A stretch of 64,000 nt of DNA from Nymphaea colorata (taxonomy: Eukaryota > Streptophyta > Magnoliopsida > Nymphaeales > Nymphaeaceae): positions 15,606,354-15,670,353 of the forward strand of contig NC_045139.1 of NCBI RefSeq assembly GCF_008831285.2. Direction: 5' to 3'. The translations under genes were made by a program, and so were the position numbers. How positions within the stretch are numbered: position 1 is the first letter of the stretch; the number at the start of each line of letters is the position of its first letter. The notes beneath the pieces are model-generated. The model did no database searches, had not been told where the DNA came from, and worked only from the letters and a program-made list of their open reading frames with translations. Below are positions 11,914 to 26,200 of the stretch, piece after piece.

Positions 11914-13261
11914 CTCCCCTTCTCTGGAGACCGCCTGACAGACGCGAAAAGACAGATGACGAGAAGGAGACGATGACGGAAACCCGCTCAAACCTGTTTT
12001 ACGAGGAAACCCACCTTCCGCCGCCGCTACTCCAGTGGCGAGTGACCGCACCCGCCACCTCCTCGCCGGTGGGCGCGTCGAAATCGTAGAGAGCGTCGCG
12101 ACGCCAAAACTACGGGAGAGGAGACCCATGTACAAGGATTTGGGCTTCGTGGACGGGGGCTCCTCTTGCCCCTGGGACAATTGCGTGTCCGTAAGGATCG
12201 GATACAACTCCAGTAGAGACCCAGTCCACACGAAGCTTCGCCTACGACATGGAGTCATCACATGTTTCTAAGCTTTAAAAGTCGGACTTGAATCAGATTA
12301 GGATTGTGAATGTGTAATTAAATTGAATTTAGATTTGATAGTTTAATCCAATGAAATGCGAATTTAAACATATCAACATGTAAAATCGAATATGGTAGTT
12401 AAATTGAAACATGCCGAGGAATATGAGACTTTCAACCATTTTTTCCAACAACTTATCACTCACCTAAAAAGAGTTCTCACATTAAAAAACGAGCAGGTTT
12501 CATTTTTTACTTATGTTATGTTTAAGCATGGGCATCGAGCCGGCCCAGCCTGATAAGAAGTCGAGCTCAGACTGCCTTAACAGCTCAAACCTAGGCTCAA
12601 GCCCAGCCCAATAACTTTTTTTCTAGGCCCGAGCTCAAGTCGAGTCGGGTACCAGGTACCCGCTAGCAGCCCAACCCAGTGCCCAAACTTACTTATGTTT
12701 AGTCTACCATTTTTTTTAAATGATTGTTTAGTATTAGCTGCCAAATAGAGACTTGAAGATTTTCCATTAATGTGAATATGACTAATTATAGATCCAACTC
12801 TTTTAATATTATTATCTGTCACAAAATAATGCTCTTAATTGCCTGTTTAACTTACTTGTTTTCCATTTTTTTAAATATTATGGTTTTTAACTATACTTAA
12901 AAAAATAAACAGTGCCAACTCAAATTCTTTACCCTAGCGAGGTAGCGTTTGTCAGCGGACCGTCCGCAGGCCAAGATCTGTTGTTACCCAAATCCAAATA
13001 AAGATAAATATATGTACACAGGATGACGTGAATCTTGAATCAGTACTGTATTCGATCCAAATCTAGACCCGTTCGATGAATCATCAAGGCAAAACCAAAC
13101 TAGCACATTTTTTCACTAGTATTTCTGTGAAGGAGGGAAACCCCTCTACAAAAATTGGAAAGAAGCCAACTTCTATGAAAATGAAATTAAAATTTTCCAA
13201 TCAAGAAATCGGAGTCACTTTAATGTCTGCTCACTGCCAATCTATAGATCGAAGGACATGA
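11914..13261. other. upstream region of the ureidoglycolate-family gene; repeat-rich spacer
   Basis: 11914-12258 on the minus strand is an open, GC-rich continuation of the coding frame (5' UTR or N-terminal extension). Beyond about 12280 the DNA is AT-rich. A block at about 12530-12690 consists of short repeats of 'gagctcaa', 'agcccagcc' and 'gggtacc', a style common in dispersed plant repeats. 12690-13261 contains nothing recognisable except the 3' flank of the GH9 gene. Confidence 0.45.
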
Positions 13262-16584
<3,323 letters not shown>

Positions 16585-17500
16585 TCAATCTGAAACATTA
16601 ATTCCTCGAGATCTTGGACATCTAGCTGCAGTTACACCACGAAGGCTAAAAGTTCTAAGTAGTTCTCAGTGGAGATTTTTTGCCATCCTGTGGATTCATG
16701 GAGGCTACGCAGATGCTGGGCCACTTCTAATATTGCAGATCCCCAGATACCTTCTGTTTTTGCGCTTGGGCACCACCGGATCATGTGGGATTCTGGCGTA
16801 TGTTTATGAACGCAGACCTATGATTTAGATTTTTGTTGGTCCGTTTCTGCTTCCTCTAAATAGGTAGCCTTTACGTCCATCAACCGAATCAGGTTGCCTA
16901 AGTTTAGATTCACATATAGTTACTACTATAGAAGGAGATCTTTCGAAAATCTACTCTCTCTCATGTTACACAACTCAAAAACCAGTAGATTGAATAGTTT
17001 GATTTTCTCTAACCAAAGTGCATTGATGTTAATGCGTATAAGTCTTATCAAGTGCTACGAAACTCACTCAACACCTTAATTTGAAGTCGATCAAGTAGAT
17101 TTCATGTGGCAACAACCTGGGTAGTGGTTACAGGCGAAGCATATTGAATCTGCAGGCAATATCGCGGTTTGGAGTTAAAAGACAATAAATGCCCATGAAC
17201 TGTGAAAAGGTACAACAAAATGGGACTCCTTATAAGGGCACAACTGACAAAGCAAGACATTTTTTGTTGGGGGGATAAAGACGAAGTTTAAAAAAAAATC
17301 ACAAAAAAAATAAAAAATAAAAACATCATCGTGTGTCAAGTTTAGAGATAAAGGCATGCTAGTGCACCAGGTAATAAAATGTTTTTTTTTTTTAATTTTT
17401 AACTTTTTCACTATTTGAGACTCCCTTTTTACTGATTAGGGACATTTTGGTCATTCTACATCCTTCAGTGTATACTTTTTTTATTCATGAGATAAAACAT

Positions 17501-17625
17501 ATAACCAGCTTCTTATAAAGACCATGCATGGTCAGTGTTGGTGCCCAAACAACCTACCAGAGTATATAACCAGCTTCATACAAAGAGCATGCATGGTTGG
17601 TGTTGGGCACAGAATGGTTGGCGAG
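17501..17625 (+). repeat. 65-bp tandem duplication
   Basis: Two copies begin with 'ataaccagcttc' at 17501 and 17566 and share 'catgcatggt' and 'gtgttgg' at the same spacing. The copies differ at roughly one base in six, so the duplication is not recent. It directly abuts the MITE relic that starts at about 17632. Confidence 0.65.
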
Positions 17626-17631
17626 TGAAGG

Positions 17632-17970
17632 GTAGGGATGTTAATATATCCAACCTGATGATATGAAAAAAAATTAATATCCAATTAAGAAATTAGATCA
17701 AATTTGAATTTAATAATGGCATCTGATCGGATTTGATATACATAAATATCAATATCTAATGTTATTAAATTTTGAAAATTGGCAAAATTTGGTTTAAAAT
17801 TCGGAGTCGGGTTCGAATATAAATATAAAAATCAGATTTGGATTGTAAAATCGGATTTCAGATTCGAATATGACTTTTCTTTATTCGAATTTGAATTCTA
17901 ATATGTAGATATCTGAAAAAGTAGATATGATTAAGGACATATTCAATCTAAATCTGATAAGTTGACATGT
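17632..17970 (+). mobile_element. decayed MITE, relative of the element at 63013-63451
   Basis: The left end 'tagggatgttaat' and right end 'gttgacatgtgc' are degraded versions of the terminal inverted repeats of the 63-kb element. The interiors share long colinear blocks, including 'ttttgaaaattggcaaaa', 'atataaatataaaaatcag', 'atttggattgtaaaatc' and 'tttctttattcgaatt'. No transposase is encoded. The copy is about 100 bp shorter than the 63-kb element. Confidence 0.7.
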
Positions 17971-18480
17971 GCTCCTTTTTTTCAAGCGTATTTTGGTCAT
18001 TTAAAATATTTTTTCATTTTGATCCTCACGATTTGAGATCCATGAATTTAATCAAACTCTCTGCACCCCTTTCAATTTCATTCAAACTTTTTTCAATGCA
18101 AAAAGTAAACTAAAGATTTCAAGTGTTGATGTTACGTTGGATTTTATTTGATAAACTGTGGATTTTATTGTGGATCCTTTGCCATATCAGCAAAAGCATA
18201 GTACATAGATCCACATCAAATCCATAGTTCTAAATCTGAAGTAATCCAATACCCTTAAGGATAGAGAGAGATGTCTTTTTTTTTTCTTTTTCAAATAGGA
18301 GAGCATTTTCATCATGCAACCGACCTGAACATATAACCTGTGTGGCTTGCCATGGATCAGGATAGGCATTGGCTTAGATTCTTAATTAGGTTTCGATTTA
18401 ATAATGTTCCAGGGTGATTAAGAGAGCGTTAAATTTAGCTAAAAAAAAGTTGCAGTAGTTTCTAACTGTTGGAACTAAAG

Positions 18481-18710
18481 TTGTGTTTGATAGCCTCAGA
18501 ACTTAGATTTGCGGCTGCATAAAAAAGTATGTTTTGGAAGTTCCTCAATTTAAACAAACTAAAAACCTAAGTAGCATGGATTTAAAATCCATGATACATC
18601 TTAAAAACTATATATTTAAGGTCAGATGAGGGGTGGTCTGATCTTGAATCAATGAATCTAGATCTCATATCACCATAGATTTGAGATACTCAGTGAAACA
18701 AATACAACCT
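18481..18710 (+). mobile_element. small MITE-like element with TTGTGTTTG ends
   Basis: The left end reads TTGTGTTTGATAGCC and the right end reads ...AAACAAATACAAC, which are imperfect inverted repeats. CTAAAG stands immediately outside both ends and may be a target duplication. The interior shares 'gctgcataaaaa', 'gtagcatggatttta' and 'gaggggtgg' with a second copy at about 54931-55145. Non-coding. Confidence 0.55.
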
Positions 18711-19163
18711 AAAGGCATTGGAAAACTATCAAACCTGACCCAATAGATAGATGACGTCTCCAAACTGAAAATCTTAAGAATCAAAACTATGACGGCATTT
18801 TTTTACTTTTAAATAAAACTTAATAAAGACTTGGAAAACAATGTTAATTTTCGGACTTGTAAGATCTCGACATGCACTTTGAAAACTGGACGATTTCATC
18901 CATACAGTTAGTTTTACTAAAAAATAAGTTTTATTTGTTATTTAGTATGTGGTCGTAGATAATTAAAGATGTCTTAAATAACTTTAAGACAAATTAATGG
19001 AGTGAAATATTATGTTTTAAGGTTATAAAACACTTTCTTTTCTGGCTTTTCTTTTCCCGAATTGTTTGAGTCGCCATACATGGGAAGATTCTTTTCTGCA
19101 AAAAATAGAAAGTCACAATTTCATATGCATCTTAATTCATTGAAGTAAGGAAACTGATTGTAT

Positions 19164-19166
<3 letters not shown>

Positions 19167-19194
<28 letters not shown>
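19167..19194. repeat. (AT)n microsatellite
   Basis: Fourteen AT units, downstream (3' side) of the minus-strand OFP gene, 62 bp past its stop codon. It is probably in or near the 3' UTR. Confidence 0.9.
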
Positions 19195-19197
<3 letters not shown>

Positions 19198-19256
19198 AAC
19201 AAAGCTTCAATTGGGACTGTCAAGAAATTGAATTGAATTGAACAATCGATAGAACA

Positions 19257-19859
19257 TCATCTGCTTAATCCTTCGTTGTTATGGCTAGCAGACAACATGT
19301 CCTCGCACACCTCTGCGTAGAACCGGCAGACCAAGTCCACGTAAACAGGGCACCTTAGATTCTGCCAGCAGCAAAGGAGCTCCTCCACGTCGTTGAGGTC
19401 TTCAAGCCTCCCGCCTTCCACAATCATCTCCACCAGGTACCTCTCAAAGTTCTTGCAGGCGTCCCCGACGTAGTCGTCGGCATCGTCGTCGGCCTCTTCT
19501 AGTCTTCCTGCTCTGCGTGCGGCACACCTGGCCATGCTCTTCACGTACGCGGGCGTCACGGGAGACGGGTACACTTTCTCGGAGAGCCGACTGAACTCCG
19601 GCAGCTCGCCGACCTTGTCCAATTCCGACGACCCCCACTTGGGGCGTCGCAGAATCAGCAAGAGGCCTCGGAACCTCTTCCTCCGCTTCCTGGTCTTCTT
19701 GGCAGAGGAGGAGCCCGATGAGGAGGAGGAGGAGGAGGGAGGGGGAGAGTGTTTGACGTGGTCCTCCATCTTACAGAAGGGGAACAGATGGTTCAGCTTC
19801 AATCGTAAGGTCCGGTGGCGCGAGGGCCTCCATGGTTTAACCGTAAGGCGAGGAGGCAT
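19257..19859 (-). CDS. OVATE family protein, OFP17-like putative transcriptional repressor
   Basis: Intronless, 200 residues, from ATG at 19859 (the frame extends six codons upstream without an ATG). The N-terminal third is basic and serine-rich, with KKTRKRRKRFR at about residues 54-64 as a likely nuclear signal. An acidic stretch (EEADDDADD) precedes the C-terminal OVATE domain at about residues 133-190, with the NFERYLVEMIVE, LNDVEELLCCWQNL and VDLVCRFYAEV blocks. OVATE proteins bind TALE homeodomain and TRM proteins, repress transcription and influence organ shape and cell division. The EMIVE and ELLCCWQNL wording and the small size point to the OFP17-like subgroup, an assignment made from memory of the family rather than from a tree. 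A TATA box and GA-rich run lie just upstream. The gene is GC-rich compared with its flanks, as is usual for this intronless family. Confidence 0.85.
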   Translation of the reverse strand: MPPRLTVKPWRPSRHRTLRLKLNHLFPFCKMEDHVKHSPPPSSSSSSSGSSSAKKTRKRRKRFRGLLLILRRPKWGSSELDKVGELPEFSRLSEKVYPSPVTPAYVKSMARCAARRAGRLEEADDDADDYVGDACKNFERYLVEMIVEGGRLEDLNDVEELLCCWQNLRCPVYVDLVCRFYAEVCEDMLSASHNNEGLSR

Positions 19860-19926
19860 CGTCCTGTTATTGAACAATTCGCTGAGGAGGGAGGAAGGAA
19901 GCCACGAACCTGAATGTGAGGCAGTG

Positions 19927-19935
19927 CTTTATATA
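19927..19935 (-). promoter_or_regulatory. TATA box of the OFP17-like gene
   Basis: On the minus strand the site reads TATATAAAG, 68 bp upstream of the ATG, leaving a 5' UTR of roughly 40 nt. A GA-rich run (19953-19985 on the plus strand as CTCTCT) lies directly upstream, a common arrangement in plant core promoters. Confidence 0.7.
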
Positions 19936-19939
19936 GCCT

Positions 19940-22351
19940 TTGAGATAATAAAATCTCTCTCCGTCTCTCTGACTCTCTCTCTCTGTGGATTTTCTTTTAT
20001 ATTTTAATGCTACTTAAGGCAGGAGTGACCTGCATGCAAGCTTTGATGATAACTTTTCTCTTGGGGTCCTTTTAAAATCTCTCTCTGACTTACAGGAAGT
20101 TGACAAAGTCATTCTGTTAATTGTAATTAAACTTGGCATTCCTGTAGCAATGAACTGATTGTAGTAGTTATACAGCAGGTAAAATGGGTTTATCTGATTT
20201 GAAAATTATAATTTAAGTTGCTGTTTTATTGATCTCTTTCTAAGAGTACTTATGTGATTTAATTATAGCAAAAACAGTATATGTAGATGATTTTAATCAC
20301 TAGTAATTAGTCATAAGTTGAATGAACACGTCGGTGGCTTATAAAGTAGGGATGAACATGAAAAGGAAAAACTTAATTTTTTCTTTCTGTTCATTTGAGA
20401 GGTGGTCAGCTCTCTGACTTCCGATTTGAGATGTGTTTGCAGAGGGAGAGTGCCTCTGGTGTTCGTTTATTTATGCTTTACATGTCTTGATAGGCTCACA
20501 GTCGTGCTTGCACATCTCCCTCCCTCTGTAATGAGTTTTCATTCTTCTTTTTTTTTCTCTTTCGAAATCGATTCAGGAGACTATTCAGTGCAAAGGAGTC
20601 GTACTTGATGCAAGGCAAACACTAACATGAACATGCAAAGCTCAATTCTGTCTCCGAAATTCAAGTTAAAGAAGTTCATTGTATCAAAGAATTGAGCCAG
20701 CCAAGAAAATTTGCTTTCAAAGCATCCATTCCCAATGCACGCTGTAAGGTCAAGCATTTCTTTAAGTAATTAATCTCCTTGAATCTGACTTCCCAGGCCC
20801 CAGCTCTATGCTAGCCTGAAGGAACTTTAGGTAAATTTATCAGATATTTATACTTTTGCAATCTGAATCACTGGATGCACATTTATCCGGTTGAGATTAT
20901 GCAGTTTCCGGAGAAACACGGTTGATGGTAGCGAAGATGTGTGCAAAATGGTTTGGATGTGGTTTTGTGTTACATTTCGATTTCGTTTTTATGGCGTTAC
21001 CAAGTTTGATCCTGGTTTTTCTAAGTTGATTAATTTGAATTCAAAATGACTTAAATATAGGCAGCATGTTTTAGGAGGCGGCAATCACATGTACAGCAGA
21101 TTGAACTAGTTTTCTTAAAGTTCACTAGCCCCTGAATCTCAAAATCTATTTTGTATTTGCTATCTTTTCTCTTGGGAGGACATGAATTAACTAGATCCTT
21201 ACCAGATCTTGCCAAGAAATCTAACCCTTAGGTAGTCTCCCTTTCAACTAGAAAGTTTTCACCACCTTCAATACATGGAGCTCATTGGCAATATTAATCC
21301 TGTGTGGCAACTTGTGAATCCAATTTTTTGCTGGCAAAGGCTCAAATACTACTAGGCCTCTCAAAATAATTTTCATAATTAACATTAAACAAGTTTATAG
21401 TAATAAGCTAAGTCCATAGAAATAACAAATATGCTCAGATTTTGGATTTTCTTTTTTTATTTAATCACCCAACTTATATGAACTAAGAGCGAAATATAAA
21501 AGAATCCAAGATTGGCCTTTTCTTATACCTGCAAAATTTGCCAGGAAGAAAAGCAAAAACCATAAAGTAAGAACATATTAATGAAAAGTAAAATTAAAAG
21601 CTCATACTTTGAAGACCACTCTGTTCAGAATGAAATTTCAGAAAAAACAAATTCCTGGCGACTGTGGCCAAGCCCACCAAACCCCTAAGCAGCAGATGCA
21701 GTCCCTTATTTCACTTAAATTGGAATTTGATAGGAAGATGAAACCGCGTTAAGCAGTTTTAGACGGAAAAAGGCAAAATACTTTTCTTCCAAGGTTAAAA
21801 TAAATAGCTTCAAAAAAATATTGACTACAGAAGGGAGCAGCCAAAAGACGAGCGTCAACCTGGTGACGACAAGACGCAAGAAAATTTTTGTAAACGTATA
21901 CGCTTTCAGGAGCAAATCTCACACACGTATTGCAATGACCAAGATCGACAGAAAGGTTGGAGATTTTTGTATCATTATAAACAAAACATGCACACAATGT
22001 AGTCAGCCCCCTTTCGGAATGAGCTCAAAGGGAGACCGGGGCTTGAATAGTTTTGGAAGCAGCAATACAGCCTTGATTTTGGAGAACCTCCCTAGTCTCT
22101 GACACGCCTACATGATGTAGTCACTAGTGAACAAGAAAAACCAACACTTCTACGCATAATAGGAACATCGCATTGCAAAAAACACATCATTGCCTAAATG
22201 TCATCCAAATATACTCGCCTCAAGAAGAAAATGCGACTCTTACAATTACCAGCTCACCGATTTCTGTTGGAAACGTCATAATGTTCGTGTGGTAATCAAG
22301 GTATATATTAGACAACCAAAAAGGAAAGAAGAAAAACTAAAACTGGAATCC
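19940..22351. other. intergenic region between the OFP promoter and the EBP1 3' end
   Basis: Nothing recognisable as a gene. The region is AT-rich and contains the OFP promoter (CT/GA-rich to about 19985). The last few hundred bases before 22352 are the probable 3' UTR of the EBP1 homologue. Short open frames near 21700-22390 show no family resemblance. Confidence 0.5.
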
Positions 22352-23245
22352 TTATGCTTCAGATGCATCCTGATTGGTGGCACCATTTGAGGCGCCATCT
22401 GCACATTCAGCTTCCATGGGGTCCCCCTTCTTGCTTGCTGCATAGAAAGGCACAAGCACCCGTTAAGAGAGTTAATCCTCAAACATGAATATCAGAAAAC
22501 AAAATGATGGTCTGGACTGGTACCTTTCTTCTTCTTTCCACCTCCTTTCTTCTTGGTCTTTGTTCCCAATGATAACCATGTCTTGATTTCTTGATCATCT
22601 TCTATTGATTTTGTGGGTTGCAACTCCTGCAGAGCGTGTGAAGTGATCCTATCTGATCCATTGGGCATTAATAAGACAGTGAACTTGATATGAGCAACGA
22701 GATCTCCTGCAACATTGCAATTAATATTGTCAATGCAACATCATTACTGCCAGCTTTTGGACTCATTTGCAAACATTAAAAAGAGGACTTCTGGAAGTGC
22801 GGCTTACCAGGCTTTTCATGAAGAACAGGATACGGCTGCAGTAGGTCATGATTTACACACTCCACAAGTCCTAGTCGAGCTCGTTTCTCTTCCAAGGCTC
22901 TGCTTTCAGAAGAATATTATAGACAGTTCTAGACAACCAGAGAAAAGAAAATCACATGCAAATGTAGGAACAAAGTGTAACTTGAATGGAAAATAAGAAA
23001 GGACCTTGCAGTGAATGGCAGTATAGGAAATTTTTGGTTTATTTCACTAAAAATGAATCTTGATGATTTCATTTTGAGGTGGTAGTTTTTGTCCACGGCT
23101 CTCTTATAAATAGTTGTTTGCTTCTCGTCCAGCAGTTTAGGCTGCAATTAGCAACACCATTGTAAAGAATTTGTGATTAAGAAGCTCCTAGGAAATGAAA
23201 GATGAGCCTGGCCCTATATATATAATATAAATAATTTGTAATTAA

Positions 23246-23288
<43 letters not shown>

Positions 23289-26200
23289 CTTCTTACCTTC
23301 CCATCGCCCGTGCTAGCAACTATATCCACTGCATAAACTTCATTTTCTTCAAAGTCAACATCATCAACCCTCATCTCTGGATTGGTAACACTTATTACAA
23401 CCTTGTTCCCATCAATGACAAACTGCTTAAGTTGGTGACTTAGCACGCCTTCAACAATTTTGCAATCATATGCGGCAGCAACCTTTTGAATAGCTTCTGT
23501 AACATCCTTATTCTGCAAGAACAAAACAAAGTTAACATGCACTCCAAGTAAAACTAACCCAGAAAGGACTGACTGGAGCATTGAATGGCTCATTAATCCC
23601 AAGCATCTCACATGCAGAAAAGCAAACGAGAAAACAAGTCATTACCATATCATGCCCAAAAAAAAGGACAAACCACATTGATCCTGAAACTTTGTCATTA
23701 AAGAGCATGTGAAGTCAAAGCAAATAACCTGAAGCACGAATTTACTTCCTAAGGTCTGTTTTTTGCCATAAATGTTCATGGAAATTCTAACCACACGAAA
23801 GATGCATTAACAGCCTGTGCTACAGACTCTCGTATATATATATGTTCAGAAATAACACAGAATAGCACCAACAAAATGTAACTAAATATACCCAGAAAGG
23901 ACTGAGTCCCAAGCATCTCACATGCAGAAAAGCAAATAATGAGAAAACGATAAACCACATTGATCCTGAAACATGGTCATTAAAGAGAATGTCCAGTTAA
24001 AGGAAATAAACCAAAGCACAAATTTATTAGCTTAAGGTTTGTTGTTGGCTGCAAATGTTCATGGAAATTCTAACCACAAGAAGGAAGCATTAAAAGCCTA
24101 TGCTACAGGCTCTCATGTATATCTGTTCAGAAACAGTACAGAAAAAATGTAACTACAACGAACAAGGAAAAAAAAATCGTCAATGCACTGTGAAGGCCAT
24201 GTCACATGGACACCTTTTATAGCCAAGTATATTTTTATGTATCAGTTATGTCACATAGGTACGGGTGCCGGTGCAGGTACCGGTGCGGGTACTGACCATT
24301 TTCAAAAAACTTGGGTGCGGGAGTACGGCCGTGTATATATATATATATATAAACAATAAGAAATACTTAGAAAATATGTATCAAAATAAAGAATATACAT
24401 CTAAACAAATAAATAACATAGAAAATATATATCAACGGCTTTTGCAGCAGTGTGTTTAAGAAACCTATGAAAAACTTTAAACATATGGACAACCAAGCAG
24501 CCTCCTAGTCAAATATGAACATCAATCGAATTTTCACATCCAAAGAATAGAATAAAAAGTAAGGTGGAAAAAATTAAATCAAAGAAAAATTAAGCAGTTT
24601 GAATCTATAGGTACCCAAGTGCCAAAGTACCCATTTTGGGTACGGGTACGGCGACACGGGTATGTAGACCTTATTGAAGTACCCATGTGACTTAGTGTAT
24701 CAGACTAATCAATGCAACAAGATGGTGCATAACCAGGTTTAGTTATCCCAAGCATGGTTGGTCATGACAGCCCCAAACGGCCTAACAGTGTCCCAAGACA
24801 AATGAATAGTATTATTATCCTTATGACAGTCTAAGCTGAAAAAATCGGAAGCCAGACATAAGCTCTTCAAGACTCTAAAAAGATTAATCAGGACTAGTCA
24901 AGACTAGCTAGGACCTAATTTGTCAAAATAGGAAGTCAGACACAAGTAGTTCATGATCCTTAAAAAGACTAATAAGGACTAGTCAGGATTAGAAGGTTCA
25001 ATTTGGTCAAGGAAATTGATTATAAACAAATATATGAATACAGTTATATGGAAATAAATATGAAAAACATATATCTCTATACAAAGAATGCAAAGAATGC
25101 ACATGTATAGTTATAAGTCACGGATTAGTTGGTTGGCAATAATTAGGCTAACTGTATCAATTTATCTCATGTCCCATTTTTCAAAAGAATCAATACCTCA
25201 AATGGTTATTCTTCTTCAAGTCATGCTGACTGAACAAAATGATCAATACAGAAAATACTAAATAATAAATTGTCATCACATGTTCAAGTTTTATAATGTC
25301 CACATTCGGACAGGCCTTTGACATGTGATACCTTTTTCCCAGGCCTAACAAGCCTCAATGCAACCTCTGCCGCAGTATTTGCAGCTGCAACTACATCTGC
25401 AGCTCTCCCTTTAACAGGTCCGTCTTGAATAACATGTGTATGTGCTACCACAGCAATGAATCCATCAATATGGCATCCCATGTCACTGTCATTAAGATTA
25501 AAAAAGTCACTACTTCAGACAAGCTGGTCAGGCTTAAAACCTACTAAAACACTTGCTGAATAAAATGAATACACATAGAAGCCAGCAAACTTGCAACCAG
25601 GCTAACCAGTAAATGAAATATCATACCATATGAGCAAAAAAAAAAACATGTCGACGCAGCAAATAACACAGGATAAACATTGTCCACTGTTGCAGGAGTT
25701 GCAAATGCACCAAGTAAGAAGGTGTCATTTTGTGCTTCTTGTTTCACATGATTGGATATTAACCACAAAACACCAATTCATGCATGAATTTCTTCCAGAA
25801 ACAAATTAAATAGTTGACCTTGAAAATACACTTACAGTGAATAGAACCAGATTACATATATTTAACAAGTGACGCGAATAAAAATATCACCCATACATTT
25901 TAACAACATCATTTTCTTCCAAAGTGGTCTCATCACTTGCAAGAGGAGAGAAGTGGCACACAGTATTGTTGACCGATATGCATGTTGGGAATGCAACCCC
26001 TCTTTCTATCTTCTTCTTGACGTTCTTGTACATGTTCCCGGTTTGCCTGCATATGAAGACATCATATCAGCACACCCATGTGCTCCAAACATCGAAGATA
26101 AGTAATAACATAAAGCCAACAAATGCAGATTATGATATAAAAGAGCCTTTGAAAAATAAATAAAGGACAAGAGCAGGCAGATATTGCGTCCACATAAATA

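Noticed and set aside
24246-24695. The GC-rich 'ggtacgggtgccggt' arrays as a minisatellite or promoter
   Set aside because: They sit symmetrically at the two ends of a unit flanked by an 8-bp duplication, so they are better read as subterminal repeats of a transposon.
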